A stretch of DNA of 64,000 nucleotides, from positions 310,001 through 374,000 of the forward strand of contig RKSN01000002.1 of the NCBI GenBank assembly GCA_005518185.1, given 5' to 3'. Positions 16,224 to 25,149 of this stretch are shown here, piece after piece (the first letter of the stretch is position 1; each line of letters starts with the position of its first letter). The notes under the pieces were generated by a model. The model was given only the letters and a program-made list of their open reading frames with translations, searched no databases and was not told the DNA's origin. This DNA is from Chakrabartia godavariana. Lineage in GTDB: Bacteria > Pseudomonadota > Alphaproteobacteria > Sphingomonadales > Sphingomonadaceae. Position numbers and translations under genes: made by a program.

Positions 16224-17092
16224 CCCGACGGATTGAGCACCCGCGCCTTGTCGCGCAGCGTGTCGGTGATGGCGTCCATGACCGCCCGGACGCGGGGCAT
16301 GTGCCGCATGTCGACATGCACGCCGAGCCAGATGTCACGGACAAGATCGGGCGCCTCGGGCAGAAAACGCACAAGATCCGGCTCCTCATCGGCGCGATAG
16401 CGGGCGAGAGCGGCGATCCCGGCGCCCGACTTTGCCGCCCAGAGCTGCACCTCGCGGCTGTTTGACCGGAAGCCGACCGCAGCATCGGGAAACATCTGGT
16501 GCAGCCATTTGGCCTCGGGCAAATGCGCCTGATCGTCCAGCACGGTGACAAGCCGCACCGCGCCGTCCTTGAGGCGATCCTGCCAGTCGGGCGTGCCATA
16601 GAGGCCCAACGCCATCTGCCCCACGCGCCGCGCCGCGACCTCATGCCCTTCAAAGCGCGACATGCGCAGCGCGATATCGGCCTCGCGCTTGGACAGGCTG
16701 AGCTGACGTGTGTCAGGCACGAGTTCCACGACGATCCCCGGATGGCGGCATTGCAGCGCGGCGAGCGCGGGGGCTGCGATCCGTGCGGCGAGCGTGTCGA
16801 CGGTCGTCAGGCGCACAACGCCTTCGAGTGCCACGTCGCGCCCGGTGATGGTCCGCTCCGCCGCCAGCGCCTCGGCCTCGATCCGCTCGGCATTGCCCAG
16901 CACGGCTTCGCCCAGCGAGGTCAGCGCATAGCGCCCCGGCAGACGCTGGAGCAGCCGCGCCCCGCTCCGCGCCTCCATTGCCGCCAGCCGCCGGCCCATG
17001 GTCGGCTGCGTCACGCCGAGCGCGCGCGCCGCCCCCGACAAAGTGCCGTGCCGCGCAATCGCCAGAAAGGTTTTGAGATCATCCCAATCCAT
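16220..17092 (-). CDS. LysR-family transcriptional regulator
   Basis: A 290-residue LysR regulator. The N-terminal winged helix-turn-helix (residues 2-60) has the family pattern LKTFLAIARHGTLSGAARAL followed by TQPTMGRRL, and the C-terminal two-lobe effector domain follows. The gene is divergent from the DODA-type dioxygenase gene with 95 bases between, which is the usual arrangement of a LysR regulator and its target. The gap holds a perfect ATGCG-N4-CGCAT palindrome. By this context it probably controls 17188-18615. Confidence 0.93.
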   Translation of the reverse strand: MDWDDLKTFLAIARHGTLSGAARALGVTQPTMGRRLAAMEARSGARLLQRLPGRYALTSLGEAVLGNAERIEAEALAAERTITGRDVALEGVVRLTTVDTLAARIAAPALAALQCRHPGIVVELVPDTRQLSLSKREADIALRMSRFEGHEVAARRVGQMALGLYGTPDWQDRLKDGAVRLVTVLDDQAHLPEAKWLHQMFPDAAVGFRSNSREVQLWAAKSGAGIAALARYRADEEPDLVRFLPEAPDLVRDIWLGVHVDMRHMPRVRAVMDAITDTLRDKARVLNPSG

Positions 17093-17100
17093 ACCGCACT

Positions 17101-17114
17101 ATGCGAAAACGCAT
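17101..17114. promoter_or_regulatory. Candidate LysR operator
   Basis: ATGCGAAAACGCAT is a perfect 5 bp inverted repeat with a 4-base AT spacer, 9 bases before the lysR start and 74 before the dioxygenase start. A related half, ATGCGGAAAC, follows at about 17140. Position and symmetry fit an autoregulatory LysR site. Confidence 0.5.
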
Positions 17115-17187
17115 GGTGACTAGTCAAGTTTCGGGAATTTCATGCGGAAACGGAAATGCCTATCTCTGCTGCATCAGGAGACACACC

Positions 17188-17967
17188 ATGCTACATCCCC
17201 TCTTCCTTTCCCACGGCGCGCCGACCCTGCCCTTTGAGGATGTTGCGGCCCGTGACTTTCTTGCGAGCCTGGCGGACAGCCTGCCGCGCCCCAAGGCGAT
17301 CCTGATGGTCTCTGCCCATTGGGAAACGCGCGATCCGACGGTCAATGCGGTGACGCACAATGACACGATCCACGATTTCCGGGGCTTTCCTGACGCGCTC
17401 TACCGGCTGCACTATCCCGCCCCCGGTCATCCGGAACTGGCCGAGCGCATCGTTGATCTGATCGCGGCGGCCGGGCTTCCCGCAGCCATCGACCATCGGC
17501 GCGGGCTGGACCATGGCGCCTGGGTGCCGCTGATGCTGGCCTGGCCCGATGCGGACATCCCGGTCCTCCAGCTTTCGGTGCAAAGCCACCTTGGACCCGG
17601 CCATCATCTCGAACTCGGCCGCGCACTCGCGCCGCTCCGGGCGGACGGCGTGCTCATCATTGGCAGCGGCAGCTTCACGCATGATCTGTCGAGCTGGCGT
17701 GGGCAGGCCGGGATGGAGGAGCCCGGCTGGGTGACCGACTTTGCCGACTGGATGGTCACGGCGCTGGAGGACCGGCGCACGTGCGATCTGCTCGCGTATC
17801 GCACACTCGCACCCCATGCCGTGCGGAACCATCCGAGCGAGGAGCATCTTCTCCCCCTGTTCGTCGCCCTCGGCGCCGCCGGGCCGGAAGCGACGGCACG
17901 GCACCTCCATGCCAGCAACACTTATGGCGTCCTGCGCATGGATGCCTTCGCCTTTGAAAGTCCCTGA
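17188..17967 (+). CDS. DODA-type extradiol aromatic ring-opening dioxygenase family protein (YgiD-like)
   Basis: Class III extradiol dioxygenase-like protein of 259 residues, related to YgiD and plant DOPA dioxygenase. Conserved metal-ligand candidates are His9 (FLSHGAP), His44 (SAHWE) and a late histidine in HLHASNTYG; GLDHGAW near residue 106-112 is the usual active-site block. Known homologues cleave DOPA or other catechols. AGGAGA lies 7 bases before the ATG at 17188. wrbA follows after 48 bases and a LysR regulator is divergent, which suggests a catechol/quinone response unit. Confidence 0.88.
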   Translation: MLHPLFLSHGAPTLPFEDVAARDFLASLADSLPRPKAILMVSAHWETRDPTVNAVTHNDTIHDFRGFPDALYRLHYPAPGHPELAERIVDLIAAAGLPAAIDHRRGLDHGAWVPLMLAWPDADIPVLQLSVQSHLGPGHHLELGRALAPLRADGVLIIGSGSFTHDLSSWRGQAGMEEPGWVTDFADWMVTALEDRRTCDLLAYRTLAPHAVRNHPSEEHLLPLFVALGAAGPEATARHLHASNTYGVLRMDAFAFESP

Positions 17968-18015
17968 ACCCCAACCCTCCCCTCAACCTCCCCACCCCAA
18001 ATGAAGGACATGAAG

Positions 18016-18615
18016 ATGACCAAAGTTCTCGTTCTCTATTATTCGACCTACGGACACCTCGAAACCATGGCCCATGCGATTGCTGAAGGTGCCCGCGCGG
18101 CAGGCGCCGATGTCGACGTCAAGCGCGTGCCCGAAACGGTGCCCGAAGACATCGCCAAGGCGGGCCATTTCAAGCTCGATCAGGCTGCCCCCGTTGCCAC
18201 GATCGAGGAACTCGAAACCTATGACGCGATCATCGTCGGCACCGGCACGCGGTTCGGGCGGATGTCATCGCAGATGGCGGCCTTCTTTGATCGCGCCGGC
18301 GGCGTCTGGGCGCGGGGCGCGCTCCATGGCAAGGTCGGCGCGGCGTTCACCTCCACCGCCACCCAGCATGGCGGGCAGGAAACCACGCTGTTTTCGATCC
18401 TGACCAACCTGCTGCACTTTGGCATGACGATTGTCGGGCTGGACTATGGCTTTGCCGGTCAGTCCGGCCATGACAAGGTGCGCGGCGGCGCGCCTTATGG
18501 CGCCACGACAATTGCGGGCGGCGATGGCAGCCGCCAGCCCGATGAAGACGAACTGGCCGGTGCCCGCTATCTCGGCCAGCGCGTGGCCCAGACGGCGGCG
18601 AAGCTGTCCGCCTGA
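18016..18615 (+). CDS. wrbA: NAD(P)H:quinone oxidoreductase type IV (flavodoxin-like)
   Basis: WrbA reduces quinones by two electrons with FMN, avoiding semiquinones. The product is 199 residues, the normal length. The phosphate-binding loop [12 protein letters not shown] is at 9-20, [13 protein letters not shown] near 77 and [15 protein letters not shown] near 113 are the FMN-contact segments. I chose the ATG at 18016 because AAGGA ends 7 bases before it; two upstream in-frame ATGs at 18001 and 18010 lack this. It lies 48 bases after the dioxygenase gene on the same strand and probably shares its transcript. Confidence 0.95.
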   Translation: MTKVLVLYYSTYGHLETMAHAIAEGARAAGADVDVKRVPETVPEDIAKAGHFKLDQAAPVATIEELETYDAIIVGTGTRFGRMSSQMAAFFDRAGGVWARGALHGKVGAAFTSTATQHGGQETTLFSILTNLLHFGMTIVGLDYGFAGQSGHDKVRGGAPYGATTIAGGDGSRQPDEDELAGARYLGQRVAQTAAKLSA

Positions 18616-18623
18616 TCGATTGC

Positions 18624-18646
18624 CCCCGGCGGCGGCGCCGTCGGGG
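18624..18646. terminator. GC-rich hairpin between convergent wrbA and tlpA-like genes
   Basis: A 9 bp stem (CCCCGGCGG against CCGTCGGGG, one G-T pair) with a 5-base loop lies between two convergent stop codons. There is no long T-run, so termination is plausible but not certain. Confidence 0.5.
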
Positions 18647-18657
18647 ACTTTCGCGCC

Positions 18658-19251
18658 TCAGGCCTTGAACGCCTCTTCGATCAGCTTTTTGGACGCATCA
18701 TTGTCCCATTCCGCGCCGCCGACCATGCGCCAGATTTCCTTGCCATCCTTGTCATAGAGAATCGTCGTCGGCAGCACCCCGCCGCCGAGCGCGAAGCCAA
18801 GGTCGCCCTTCTTGTCGACATAGGGCTGAAGCGTCTTGAAGCCTTGGGCATTCCACCATTTGTCAACGGCGGGCCGCCCCTTCATATCCTGACTGACGGC
18901 CAGCACCTGAAGCCGCCCCGCCTCGCGGGTCGCCAGCTTCTCGATGGTCGGCATCTCCGCGACGCACGGGCCACACCACGTCGCCCAGACATTGACGAGC
19001 ACGGGCTGCCCCTTGAACGCCGCCAGCTTCACCGTCGCGCCATCGGGCGCTTCAAACGACACATCAGGCATCGCCGCACCCTTTTGGCTGCGGTCCAGCG
19101 TGCCGGTCAGCTCGCCTCCGTTCGAAAGCTCCGCTTGCGGCGCACCAGACGATGATTGCGGCGCTTCGCCTTGCGGCTTGGGGTCGGATTGCTTATCGCA
19201 GCCCGCAACAGACAGGCCGAGCATAAGGACAGGTAAGATTAGCAGCCGCAA
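18658..19251 (-). CDS. TlpA-family thioredoxin-like lipoprotein
   Basis: Membrane-anchored thiol-disulfide protein facing the periplasm. With a TTG start at 19251, preceded by GGAG at 6 bases, the product begins with a clean lipoprotein signal ([17 protein letters not shown]). The ATG at 19269 would add an acidic ELESD stretch unusual before a signal peptide and lacks an SD. After a Ser/Gln/Pro-rich linker comes a thioredoxin fold with the redox motif WATWCGPC and a cis-proline VLPTT, as in TlpA/ResA/CcmG proteins that reduce apocytochromes or other targets. The gene is divergent from argH with overlapping start regions. Confidence 0.88.
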   Translation of the reverse strand: MRLLILPVLMLGLSVAGCDKQSDPKPQGEAPQSSSGAPQAELSNGGELTGTLDRSQKGAAMPDVSFEAPDGATVKLAAFKGQPVLVNVWATWCGPCVAEMPTIEKLATREAGRLQVLAVSQDMKGRPAVDKWWNAQGFKTLQPYVDKKGDLGFALGGGVLPTTILYDKDGKEIWRMVGGAEWDNDASKKLIEEAFKA

Positions 19252-19267
19252 GTCAGACTCCAATTCC

Positions 19268-20641
19268 ATGTGGGGCGGGCGTTTTGCCGAGGGTCCGGCC
19301 GCCGTCATGCGGGAGATAAACGCCTCCATCCCCTTCGACAAGCGGCTGTGGCAACAGGACATCCGCGCGTCCAAGGCGCATGTCGCGATGCTCGCCGCCC
19401 AGGGGATCGTCACTCCCGAGGACGCGGCAACCATCTCCAAGGGTCTCGACACCATCGCCGGCGAATATCAAGCCAATGGCGTGCCGGTCGATCTGGCGCT
19501 CGAAGACATTCATATGGCGACCGAGGCGCGGCTGGCCGAACTGATCGGCCCGACCGCCGGCCGCCTGCACACCGCACGCTCGCGCAACGATCAGGTGGCG
19601 ACCGATTTCCGCCTTTGGGTGCGCGATGCCATTGATACGGTCGAGGCAGGACTTGTCGAACTGCAGAAGGCGCTTGTCGCCCGCGCCGAGGAACATGCCG
19701 ACGCCGTCATGCCGGGCTTCACGCACCTGCAGAGCGCGCAGCCCGTCACGCTCGGTCATCATCTGATGGCTTGGTATGAAATGATCCGGCGCGACCGGGA
19801 CCGCTTTGCCGATGCCCGGCGTCGCCTGAATGAATGTCCCTTGGGGGCCGCCGCGCTTGCGGGTACCGGCTTCCCGATTGACCGCCACGCGACGGCCGCC
19901 GCGCTCGACTTTGCAAAGCCGACCGACAACAGCCTCGACAGCGTGTCCGACCGTGACTTCGCGCTCGATTATCTGATGGCGGCGAGCCAATGCTCGCTCC
20001 ACCTCTCCCGCATGTCCGAAGAGATCATCATCTGGGCGTCGCAGCCCTTCGGTTTTGTCGCGCTGCCTGACCAATGGTCGACCGGCAGCTCGATCATGCC
20101 GCAAAAGCGCAACCCCGATGCAGTCGAACTGGTGCGCGGCCATGCCGGCCGGATCACCGGCTGTCTCACCGCGCTGATGATGACGATGAAGGGGCTGCCG
20201 CTCGCTTATTCCAAGGACATGCAGGACGATAAGCCGCCGGTGTTCGAGGCGCATGACCTGCTCGCGCTCTCCGTGGCCGCTGTGTCCGGCATGGTCGAGA
20301 GCGTCACCTTCCGCACTGACCGGATGCGCGCGCTCGCCGAAAGCGGCTTTGCGACCGCGACCGATCTGGCCGACTGGCTGGTGCGGGAAGCGGGCCTTCC
20401 GTTCCGTGAGGCGCACCATGTGACCGGCCGCGCCGTGAAGCTTGCCGAGGAACAGGGCGTGTCACTCGCCGCCCTTCCGCTCGCCGACCTGCAGGCGATC
20501 CACCCGGCGATCAACGACAGCGTCTATTCCGTCCTGACGGTCGATGCCTCGGTCGCCAGCCGGATGAGCCATGGCGGTACCGCACCCGCACAGGTTCGGG
20601 CGCGCATTGCCGACGCAAAGGCGCTATTGGGCATCGCATGA
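19268..20641 (+). CDS. argH: Argininosuccinate lyase
   Basis: ArgH splits argininosuccinate into arginine and fumarate, the last step of arginine synthesis. The 457-residue product starts [10 protein letters not shown] and has the fumarase/aspartase signature [11 protein letters not shown] near residue 275-285, plus [12 protein letters not shown] near 100 that binds substrate. No clear SD precedes the ATG, which overlaps the ATG of the divergent tlpA-like frame in a CATG palindrome; many ArgH proteins have a few residues before MWGGRF, so a rare upstream start cannot be excluded. The stop overlaps the next gene by four bases. Confidence 0.97.
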   Translation: MWGGRFAEGPAAVMREINASIPFDKRLWQQDIRASKAHVAMLAAQGIVTPEDAATISKGLDTIAGEYQANGVPVDLALEDIHMATEARLAELIGPTAGRLHTARSRNDQVATDFRLWVRDAIDTVEAGLVELQKALVARAEEHADAVMPGFTHLQSAQPVTLGHHLMAWYEMIRRDRDRFADARRRLNECPLGAAALAGTGFPIDRHATAAALDFAKPTDNSLDSVSDRDFALDYLMAASQCSLHLSRMSEEIIIWASQPFGFVALPDQWSTGSSIMPQKRNPDAVELVRGHAGRITGCLTALMMTMKGLPLAYSKDMQDDKPPVFEAHDLLALSVAAVSGMVESVTFRTDRMRALAESGFATATDLADWLVREAGLPFREAHHVTGRAVKLAEEQGVSLAALPLADLQAIHPAINDSVYSVLTVDASVASRMSHGGTAPAQVRARIADAKALLGIA

Positions 20642-20883
20642 TTCGCGCTGTCGCCCTTGCTCTCACACTTTCGCTGGCCCTGTCGGCCTGTGGCGGGCGC
20701 GTGAAACTCAAACCTGAGGAAGGGGCGAGCATGCCGGTCAAACCGGAGGACGTGCGGACCCAGCCAACCGTGGACCAGCTGATCGCGCCGTCTGCGCAGG
20801 CCAATCCCAAACGCAGCGACGAGCTGTTGAAACGCTCGGAAGAACGCCGCGAAGACAAGTTTGACCTCCCGCCGAAAGGCTAA
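20638..20883 (+). CDS. lptM: Small lipoprotein between argH and lysA (LptM-like)
   Basis: An 81-residue lipoprotein. The signal peptide ends in LSAC (Cys18), followed by GG and a short charged tail rich in Lys, Glu and Pro. The start ATGA overlaps the argH stop, so translation is coupled. In many proteobacteria a tiny LptM/YifL-type lipoprotein sits in front of lysA or dapF; in enterobacteria LptM helps assemble the LPS translocon. The tail here is longer and does not show the full CG.KGPLY.P motif, so the assignment rests mainly on position and the lipobox. Confidence 0.7.
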   Translation: MIRAVALALTLSLALSACGGRVKLKPEEGASMPVKPEDVRTQPTVDQLIAPSAQANPKRSDELLKRSEERREDKFDLPPKG

Positions 20884-20890
20884 GAATTCC

Positions 20891-22150
20891 ATGGACCATT
20901 TCCAGATCAAGAACGGCATCCTCCACGCCGAGGACGTCCCGCTGACCCGCATTGCCGCCGAAGTCGGCACGCCGGTCTACGTCTACTCCCGCGCCACGCT
21001 GGAGCGACACGCACAGGTCTTCCGCGAAGGCATTGCGCCGGTCGGCCGGTCGCACATCGCCTTTGCGATCAAGGCGAACCCGAACCGCGCCGTCCTGCGC
21101 GTCCTCGCCAAGCAGGGCTATGGCGCCGACGTTGTGTCAGGGGGGGAGATTTCCCGCGCAATTTCGGCGGGCATGAAGCCCGAAGACGTCGTATTCTCGG
21201 GCGTCGGCAAGACCCGCGCCGAGCTGGAACAGGCGCTCGACGTCGGCATCGGGCAGTTCAATATCGAACTGGAAGAAGAAGGCGTCGTCCTCGCCCAGAT
21301 CGCGGCCTCCAAGGGCAAGACCGCCATTGCCACGCTGCGCGTCAACCCAGACGTGGATGCCGGCACGCACGCCAAGATCTCGACCGGCAAGAAGGAAAAC
21401 AAGTTCGGCGTCGCGATCGACCTTGCGCCTGCCATCTTTGACCGGCTGGCCAAGCTCCCCGGCCTTTCCATGAAGGGCGTGGCGCTCCACATCGGCAGCC
21501 AGTTGTTCGATCTCGATCCGCTCGAAGCCGCTTATGGCCGCATCGGGCAGCTGGTCGCGGAGCTGCGCGCCATGGGCCACAGCATCGAACGCGTCGATCT
21601 CGGCGGCGGCCTCGGCGTACCCTATAAGGCGGAGGAAAACCCGCCATCGCCCGCCGATTACGGCCAGATGGTCGCCCGCGCGACCAAGGGCTGGGACGTC
21701 ACGCTGATGTTTGAACCCGGCCGCGTCATCGTCGGCAATGCAGGCATTCTCCTGACCAGGGTCATCTGGGTAAAGCCGGGCGTCATCCGCCCCTATGTCA
21801 TTGTCGATGCCGCGATGAACGACCTTGCGCGGCCTGCCATGTACGATGCGTGGCACGACTTTGCAGCGGTTCAGCCGACGGGCGCGCGGATGAACGCGAA
21901 CATTGCGGGCCCGGTCTGCGAAAGCGGCGACACCTTCGCGATGGGCCGCGACATTGACGCCGTTCAGTCGGGCGACCTCGCGATCTTCCGCACCGCAGGC
22001 GCCTATGGCGCGACGATGGCGAGCACGTACAACAGCCGCCCGCTCGTCCCCGAAGTCATGGTCGATGGCGATCAATATGCCGTCGTCGCCGACCGGATCC
22101 CCGCCGAGACAATCTTGGAAGCCGAGCGCATCCCCGACTGGCTGAAATAG
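20891..22150 (+). CDS. lysA: Diaminopimelate decarboxylase
   Basis: LysA converts meso-diaminopimelate to lysine with PLP. The 419-residue product has the PLP-binding lysine at K61 (FAIKANPN), the glycine loop DLGGGLGVPY near residue 238 and CESGDTFA near 345, all in the alanine-racemase-like barrel and C-terminal domain order expected. I chose the ATG at 20891, 8 bases after the lptM stop; an upstream frame to 20861 would overlap lptM and adds residues not typical of the family. It is the last gene of argH-lptM-lysA. Confidence 0.97.
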   Translation: MDHFQIKNGILHAEDVPLTRIAAEVGTPVYVYSRATLERHAQVFREGIAPVGRSHIAFAIKANPNRAVLRVLAKQGYGADVVSGGEISRAISAGMKPEDVVFSGVGKTRAELEQALDVGIGQFNIELEEEGVVLAQIAASKGKTAIATLRVNPDVDAGTHAKISTGKKENKFGVAIDLAPAIFDRLAKLPGLSMKGVALHIGSQLFDLDPLEAAYGRIGQLVAELRAMGHSIERVDLGGGLGVPYKAEENPPSPADYGQMVARATKGWDVTLMFEPGRVIVGNAGILLTRVIWVKPGVIRPYVIVDAAMNDLARPAMYDAWHDFAAVQPTGARMNANIAGPVCESGDTFAMGRDIDAVQSGDLAIFRTAGAYGATMASTYNSRPLVPEVMVDGDQYAVVADRIPAETILEAERIPDWLK

Positions 22151-22170
22151 ACCTCCAGTCCGACCCTCCC

Positions 22171-22240
22171 CGTTCGTCCCGAGCGCAGTCGAGGGACATC
22201 AGGGCGGCGCCACGTGTCTCGACTTCGCTCGACACGAACG
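22171..22240. repeat. Paired palindromic intergenic element (family B, copy 2)
   Basis: Inverse-orientation copy of the element at 14999-15070: arms begin CGTTCGTCCCGAGCGCAGTC and end CTCGACACGAACG. It fills the gap between the convergent lysA and dehydrogenase genes. Confidence 0.85.
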
Positions 22241-22267
22241 GGATTTGGAGCACCGAAATCGGCGGGG

Positions 22268-23317
22268 TCAGCCCCGCCCGATCAGCTTTTGCGCCATGCG
22301 GTCGGCGACCTTCGCCGGATTGTCGCCTGTCGCCGCGCTTTCGTCCCAGATGGCGTTCAGTCGGTCCGGAATACCTGCGATCTTGGCATCTACCGCCGCC
22401 CGGTCGGCACCGTCCAGATATTCGAGCGCGACATTGATGATGCCGCCCGCATTGATGACGTAATCAGGCGCATAGAGGATGCCACGCGCCTGCACCGCGT
22501 CCCCATGTTCGGGGCGGGCGAGCTGATTGTTCGCGCCACCCGCGATCACCGGGGCATTGATCTGCGGGATCGACGCGCTGTCGAGGATCGCCCCCAGCGC
22601 GCAGGGGCTCAGCACATCGGCTTCGACCGTCAGGATCGCGTCCGCGTCCACGGCTGTGCCGCCCAATTCAGCGGCGAGCGCTGCCGCCCTGGCCGCATCC
22701 CGATCCGCCAGCGTCAGCTTTGCGCCTGCCGCCGCCAGATGCCGCGCCAGGCCACCGCCCACACTGCCGACGCCCTGAATGGCGACATGCACGCCCGACA
22801 GATCATCCTTGCCAAGAGCACGCTTGACCGCTGCCTTGACGCCCAGAAATACGCCAAGTGCGGTCGACGGCCCCGGATCGCCCCCGGCACCGCCGTCCTT
22901 GGGCGGCAGACCCGAAACGAACTTGGTCCCCTTGGAGATATCGAGAATGTCCTGTGCGCTGATGCCGACATCCTGCGCGGTCACATAGCGTCCACCGAGG
23001 CTGTCGACGGCCTTGGCGAAGGCCGCGATCAGTTCGGGAGATTTGGTCTTGTCCGCATCGGCGAGAATGACGGCCTTGCCACCGCCCATGGCGAGGCCCG
23101 CCATCGCGTTCTTGTAGCTCATGCCCCGTGACAGGCGCAGCGCGTCGGTAAGTGCGGCTGGCGGCTCGGCATAGTGCCAGAAGCGCGTGCCGCCGCCAGC
23201 CGCGCCGAGGTGCGTTGAGTGGATGGCGATGATCGCGGTCAGCCCCGCCTTGGCATCGCGGAAGATGTGAACGCCCTCATGATCGTCATAATCGGGCAGC
23301 ATCCAGGGGGCAGTCAT
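22268..23317 (-). CDS. Leucine/valine/phenylalanine-type amino acid dehydrogenase
   Basis: NAD-dependent oxidative deaminase of the Glu/Leu/Phe/Val dehydrogenase family, 349 residues. The catalytic lysine pair is K69 (YKNAMAG) and K81 (GGGKAVI), the dinucleotide fold GVGSVGGGLARHL lies near 180-190, and the catalytic aspartate is in AQDVGIS. Size and the short N-terminus fit LeuDH/ValDH rather than glutamate dehydrogenase. The ATG at 23317 has GGAG 6 bases upstream; the ATG at 23329 is less well placed. It likely feeds branched-chain or aromatic 2-oxo acids to catabolism. The tRNA-His gene lies just upstream on the same strand. Confidence 0.92.
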   Translation of the reverse strand: MTAPWMLPDYDDHEGVHIFRDAKAGLTAIIAIHSTHLGAAGGGTRFWHYAEPPAALTDALRLSRGMSYKNAMAGLAMGGGKAVILADADKTKSPELIAAFAKAVDSLGGRYVTAQDVGISAQDILDISKGTKFVSGLPPKDGGAGGDPGPSTALGVFLGVKAAVKRALGKDDLSGVHVAIQGVGSVGGGLARHLAAAGAKLTLADRDAARAAALAAELGGTAVDADAILTVEADVLSPCALGAILDSASIPQINAPVIAGGANNQLARPEHGDAVQARGILYAPDYVINAGGIINVALEYLDGADRAAVDAKIAGIPDRLNAIWDESAATGDNPAKVADRMAQKLIGRG

Positions 23318-23395
23318 CGCAGGCTCCATCGGCAACAAAATTACAAGCCTGCGCAATAGTCTTATTGCGCGCGATTCGCCAGCGATGGAGGAAAA

Positions 23396-23473
23396 TGGGG
23401 CGACCGACGGGATCCGAACCCGCGACCTCCGGTACCACAAACCGGCGCTCTAACCAACTGAGCTACGGTCGCC
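23396..23473 (-). tRNA. tRNA-His (anticodon GTG)
   Basis: On the minus strand the full cloverleaf can be drawn: acceptor GCGACCG pairing with CGGTCGC, D-arm GCTC...GAGC, anticodon loop TTGTGGT (anticodon GTG), T-loop TTCGAAT, and an encoded CCA. The extra G at position -1 opposite C73, the hallmark of tRNA-His, is present in the genomic sequence. Confidence 0.97.
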
Positions 23474-23559
23474 ACAATTTGAGAGCGCGCCTCTAAGCGA
23501 GTCCTCAACTCAACGCAAGTGCGTTGCGGCGGGTTTCACCCCGCTTTATTGCGCCGCCG

Positions 23560-23802
23560 ATGCGTATTCTTCCCGTTCTCGCGCTTCCGCTCGCCTTGTG
23601 CGGGTGCGTCGCCCAGATGGCCGCCAATGTCGTGACCGCCCCGTTCAAGGTGGCCGGTGCCGTCATCGATGCCACCACCACGAGGGAGTCCGAAGCCGAT
23701 GAGAAGCGCGGCCGCGAGATGCGAAAGGCCGAGGAACGCCAGCGCAAGGCGGACAAGAAGGCCGCCAAGGCGACGCGCGAACGAGCCGAAGAGGGCGAAT
23801 GA
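23560..23802 (+). CDS. Small putative lipoprotein
   Basis: An 80-residue product starting at 23560 with a lipoprotein signal (MRILPVLALPLALCGC, Cys16). A short hydrophobic AANVVTAPFKVAGAVIDA stretch follows, then a highly charged Lys/Arg/Glu/Ala-rich C-terminal half likely to form a long helix. An upstream frame start at 23524 would put 12 residues in front of the signal. Its function is not known; the domain order (lipobox, glycine-type amphipathic stretch, coiled tail) suggests an envelope protein. No strong SD is visible. Confidence 0.7.
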   Translation: MRILPVLALPLALCGCVAQMAANVVTAPFKVAGAVIDATTTRESEADEKRGREMRKAEERQRKADKKAAKATRERAEEGE

Positions 23803-23854
23803 TTGCCGCCTATCGATTGCCTTCTCTGGACGATCGGGCGCTAAAAGAGTGTCC

Positions 23855-24011
23855 GTCGCCCCGTGCTTGACACGGGGCTTGGCTTTTCCAGCTCTTTCCT
23901 GTCTGGCCTGATGTCCGAATTGCGGGACCTGTGTCCGCCGTGAAAGCGGGCGACCAACGGGATCAAGACCCGATGAAGGTTAGCCCAGCCCCGTGTCAAG
24001 CACGGGGCGAC
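23855..24011. repeat. Paired inverted repeat (family C)
   Basis: Arms 23855-23883 and 23983-24011 are inverse complements at 28 of 29 positions. Each arm is itself a hairpin, CCCCGTG-CTTGA-CACGGGG. The 306-base gap between the small lipoprotein and the quinone oxidoreductase holds this pair and no ORF that I would call. Confidence 0.85.
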
Positions 24012-24108
24012 GCGGGTGTAACAGCGAATTTGCCTACGCTGCCTCGTCCTTCTTGCCTCTGAACGCTGACTTCTGCGAAAGAGTGGCGAAGCATCTGGAG
24101 GATTACAC

Positions 24109-25089
24109 ATGACCATGGAACGCGCCGTCCGCATCACCGAACAAGGCGGCCCTGAGGTGATTCAGTGGGTCGATGTCAGCCTGCCCGCACCCGGCCCCGG
24201 CGAAGTGCGGATGCGCAACACCGCGGTTGGCCTCAATTTCATCGACACCTACCACCGCGGCGGCATTTACAAGATGACGATGCCGAGCGGCCTTGGCGTC
24301 GAGGCAGCGGGCGTTGTCGTAGCGGTCGGCGATGGCGTGACGGACTATAAGATTGGCGACCGCGTCTGCACCTTCGGACTGGCGGTCGGGGCCTATGCAA
24401 CCGCGCGCAACATTCCGGCTGCGATGCTCTTCCATGTGCCCGACGACATTTCCGACGAGGTCGCAGCAGCCGCGATCCTGAAAGGCTGCACGACCGAGTT
24501 CCTCGTCGAACGCTGCGCCACGCTGCTCGCGGGCGACGTTGTGCTCGTCCACGCAGCAGCAGGCGGCGTGGGGCTACTGCTCATCCAATGGCTCAAGCAT
24601 CTTGGCGTGGAGGTCATCGGGACGGTCAGCACGGAAGAAAAGGCCGCCATTGCCCGTGCGGCCGGGGCGGACCACATTATCAACTATGCGCGCGAGGACA
24701 CCGCCGCGCGATGCCGGGAACTGACGGGCGGCAAAGGCGTGCACGTCGTGTTCGATGGCGTTGGCAAGGACACGTGGGAGGCGTCGCTCAAGGCGTGCCA
24801 GCGGCGCGGTCTCGTCATCAGCTATGGCAATGCCAGCGGCCCGGTGACGGGCGTTGACCTGCGCGCCGTCGCCAATGCGGGCTCGCTGTTCGTGACCCGC
24901 CCGACGCTCTACGACTATTATGTCGATCCGGCCGAACGGGCGGCGGGCGCGGATCTGCTGTTCGACATGATCCGGCGCGGCGTGGTGTCAGTCGACATCC
25001 GGCAGCGTTACCCCCTCTCCGATGTCGCGCAGGCGCACCGCGATCTCGAGGCGCGGCGGACCACGGGATCGACGATCCTCCTCCCATAA
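24109..25089 (+). CDS. Zinc-independent quinone oxidoreductase (MDR superfamily)
   Basis: NADPH:quinone reductase-like protein of 326 residues, medium-chain dehydrogenase fold. The N-terminal GroES-like part carries GLNFIDTYHRGGIY, typical of QOR, and the cofactor loop is HAAAGGVGLLLIQW near residue 146-159. The zinc ligands of alcohol dehydrogenases are absent. GGAGG precedes the ATG at 24109 by 7 bases. The family reduces quinones or 2-enals by one or two electrons. It stands alone between a repeat region and an exporter gene. Confidence 0.92.
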   Translation: MTMERAVRITEQGGPEVIQWVDVSLPAPGPGEVRMRNTAVGLNFIDTYHRGGIYKMTMPSGLGVEAAGVVVAVGDGVTDYKIGDRVCTFGLAVGAYATARNIPAAMLFHVPDDISDEVAAAAILKGCTTEFLVERCATLLAGDVVLVHAAAGGVGLLLIQWLKHLGVEVIGTVSTEEKAAIARAAGADHIINYAREDTAARCRELTGGKGVHVVFDGVGKDTWEASLKACQRRGLVISYGNASGPVTGVDLRAVANAGSLFVTRPTLYDYYVDPAERAAGADLLFDMIRRGVVSVDIRQRYPLSDVAQAHRDLEARRTTGSTILLP

Positions 25090-25149
25090 GTGAAACCGGG
25101 CGCGTCTCGCCCCTTTCGCAAGGCGTTCCGCTCCTCTAGGTCGTCGCCC

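Noticed and set aside
23396-23560. tRNA-His as a possible attachment site of an integrated element
   Set aside because: No integrase, no repeated tRNA 3' end and no foreign-looking block were seen on either side.
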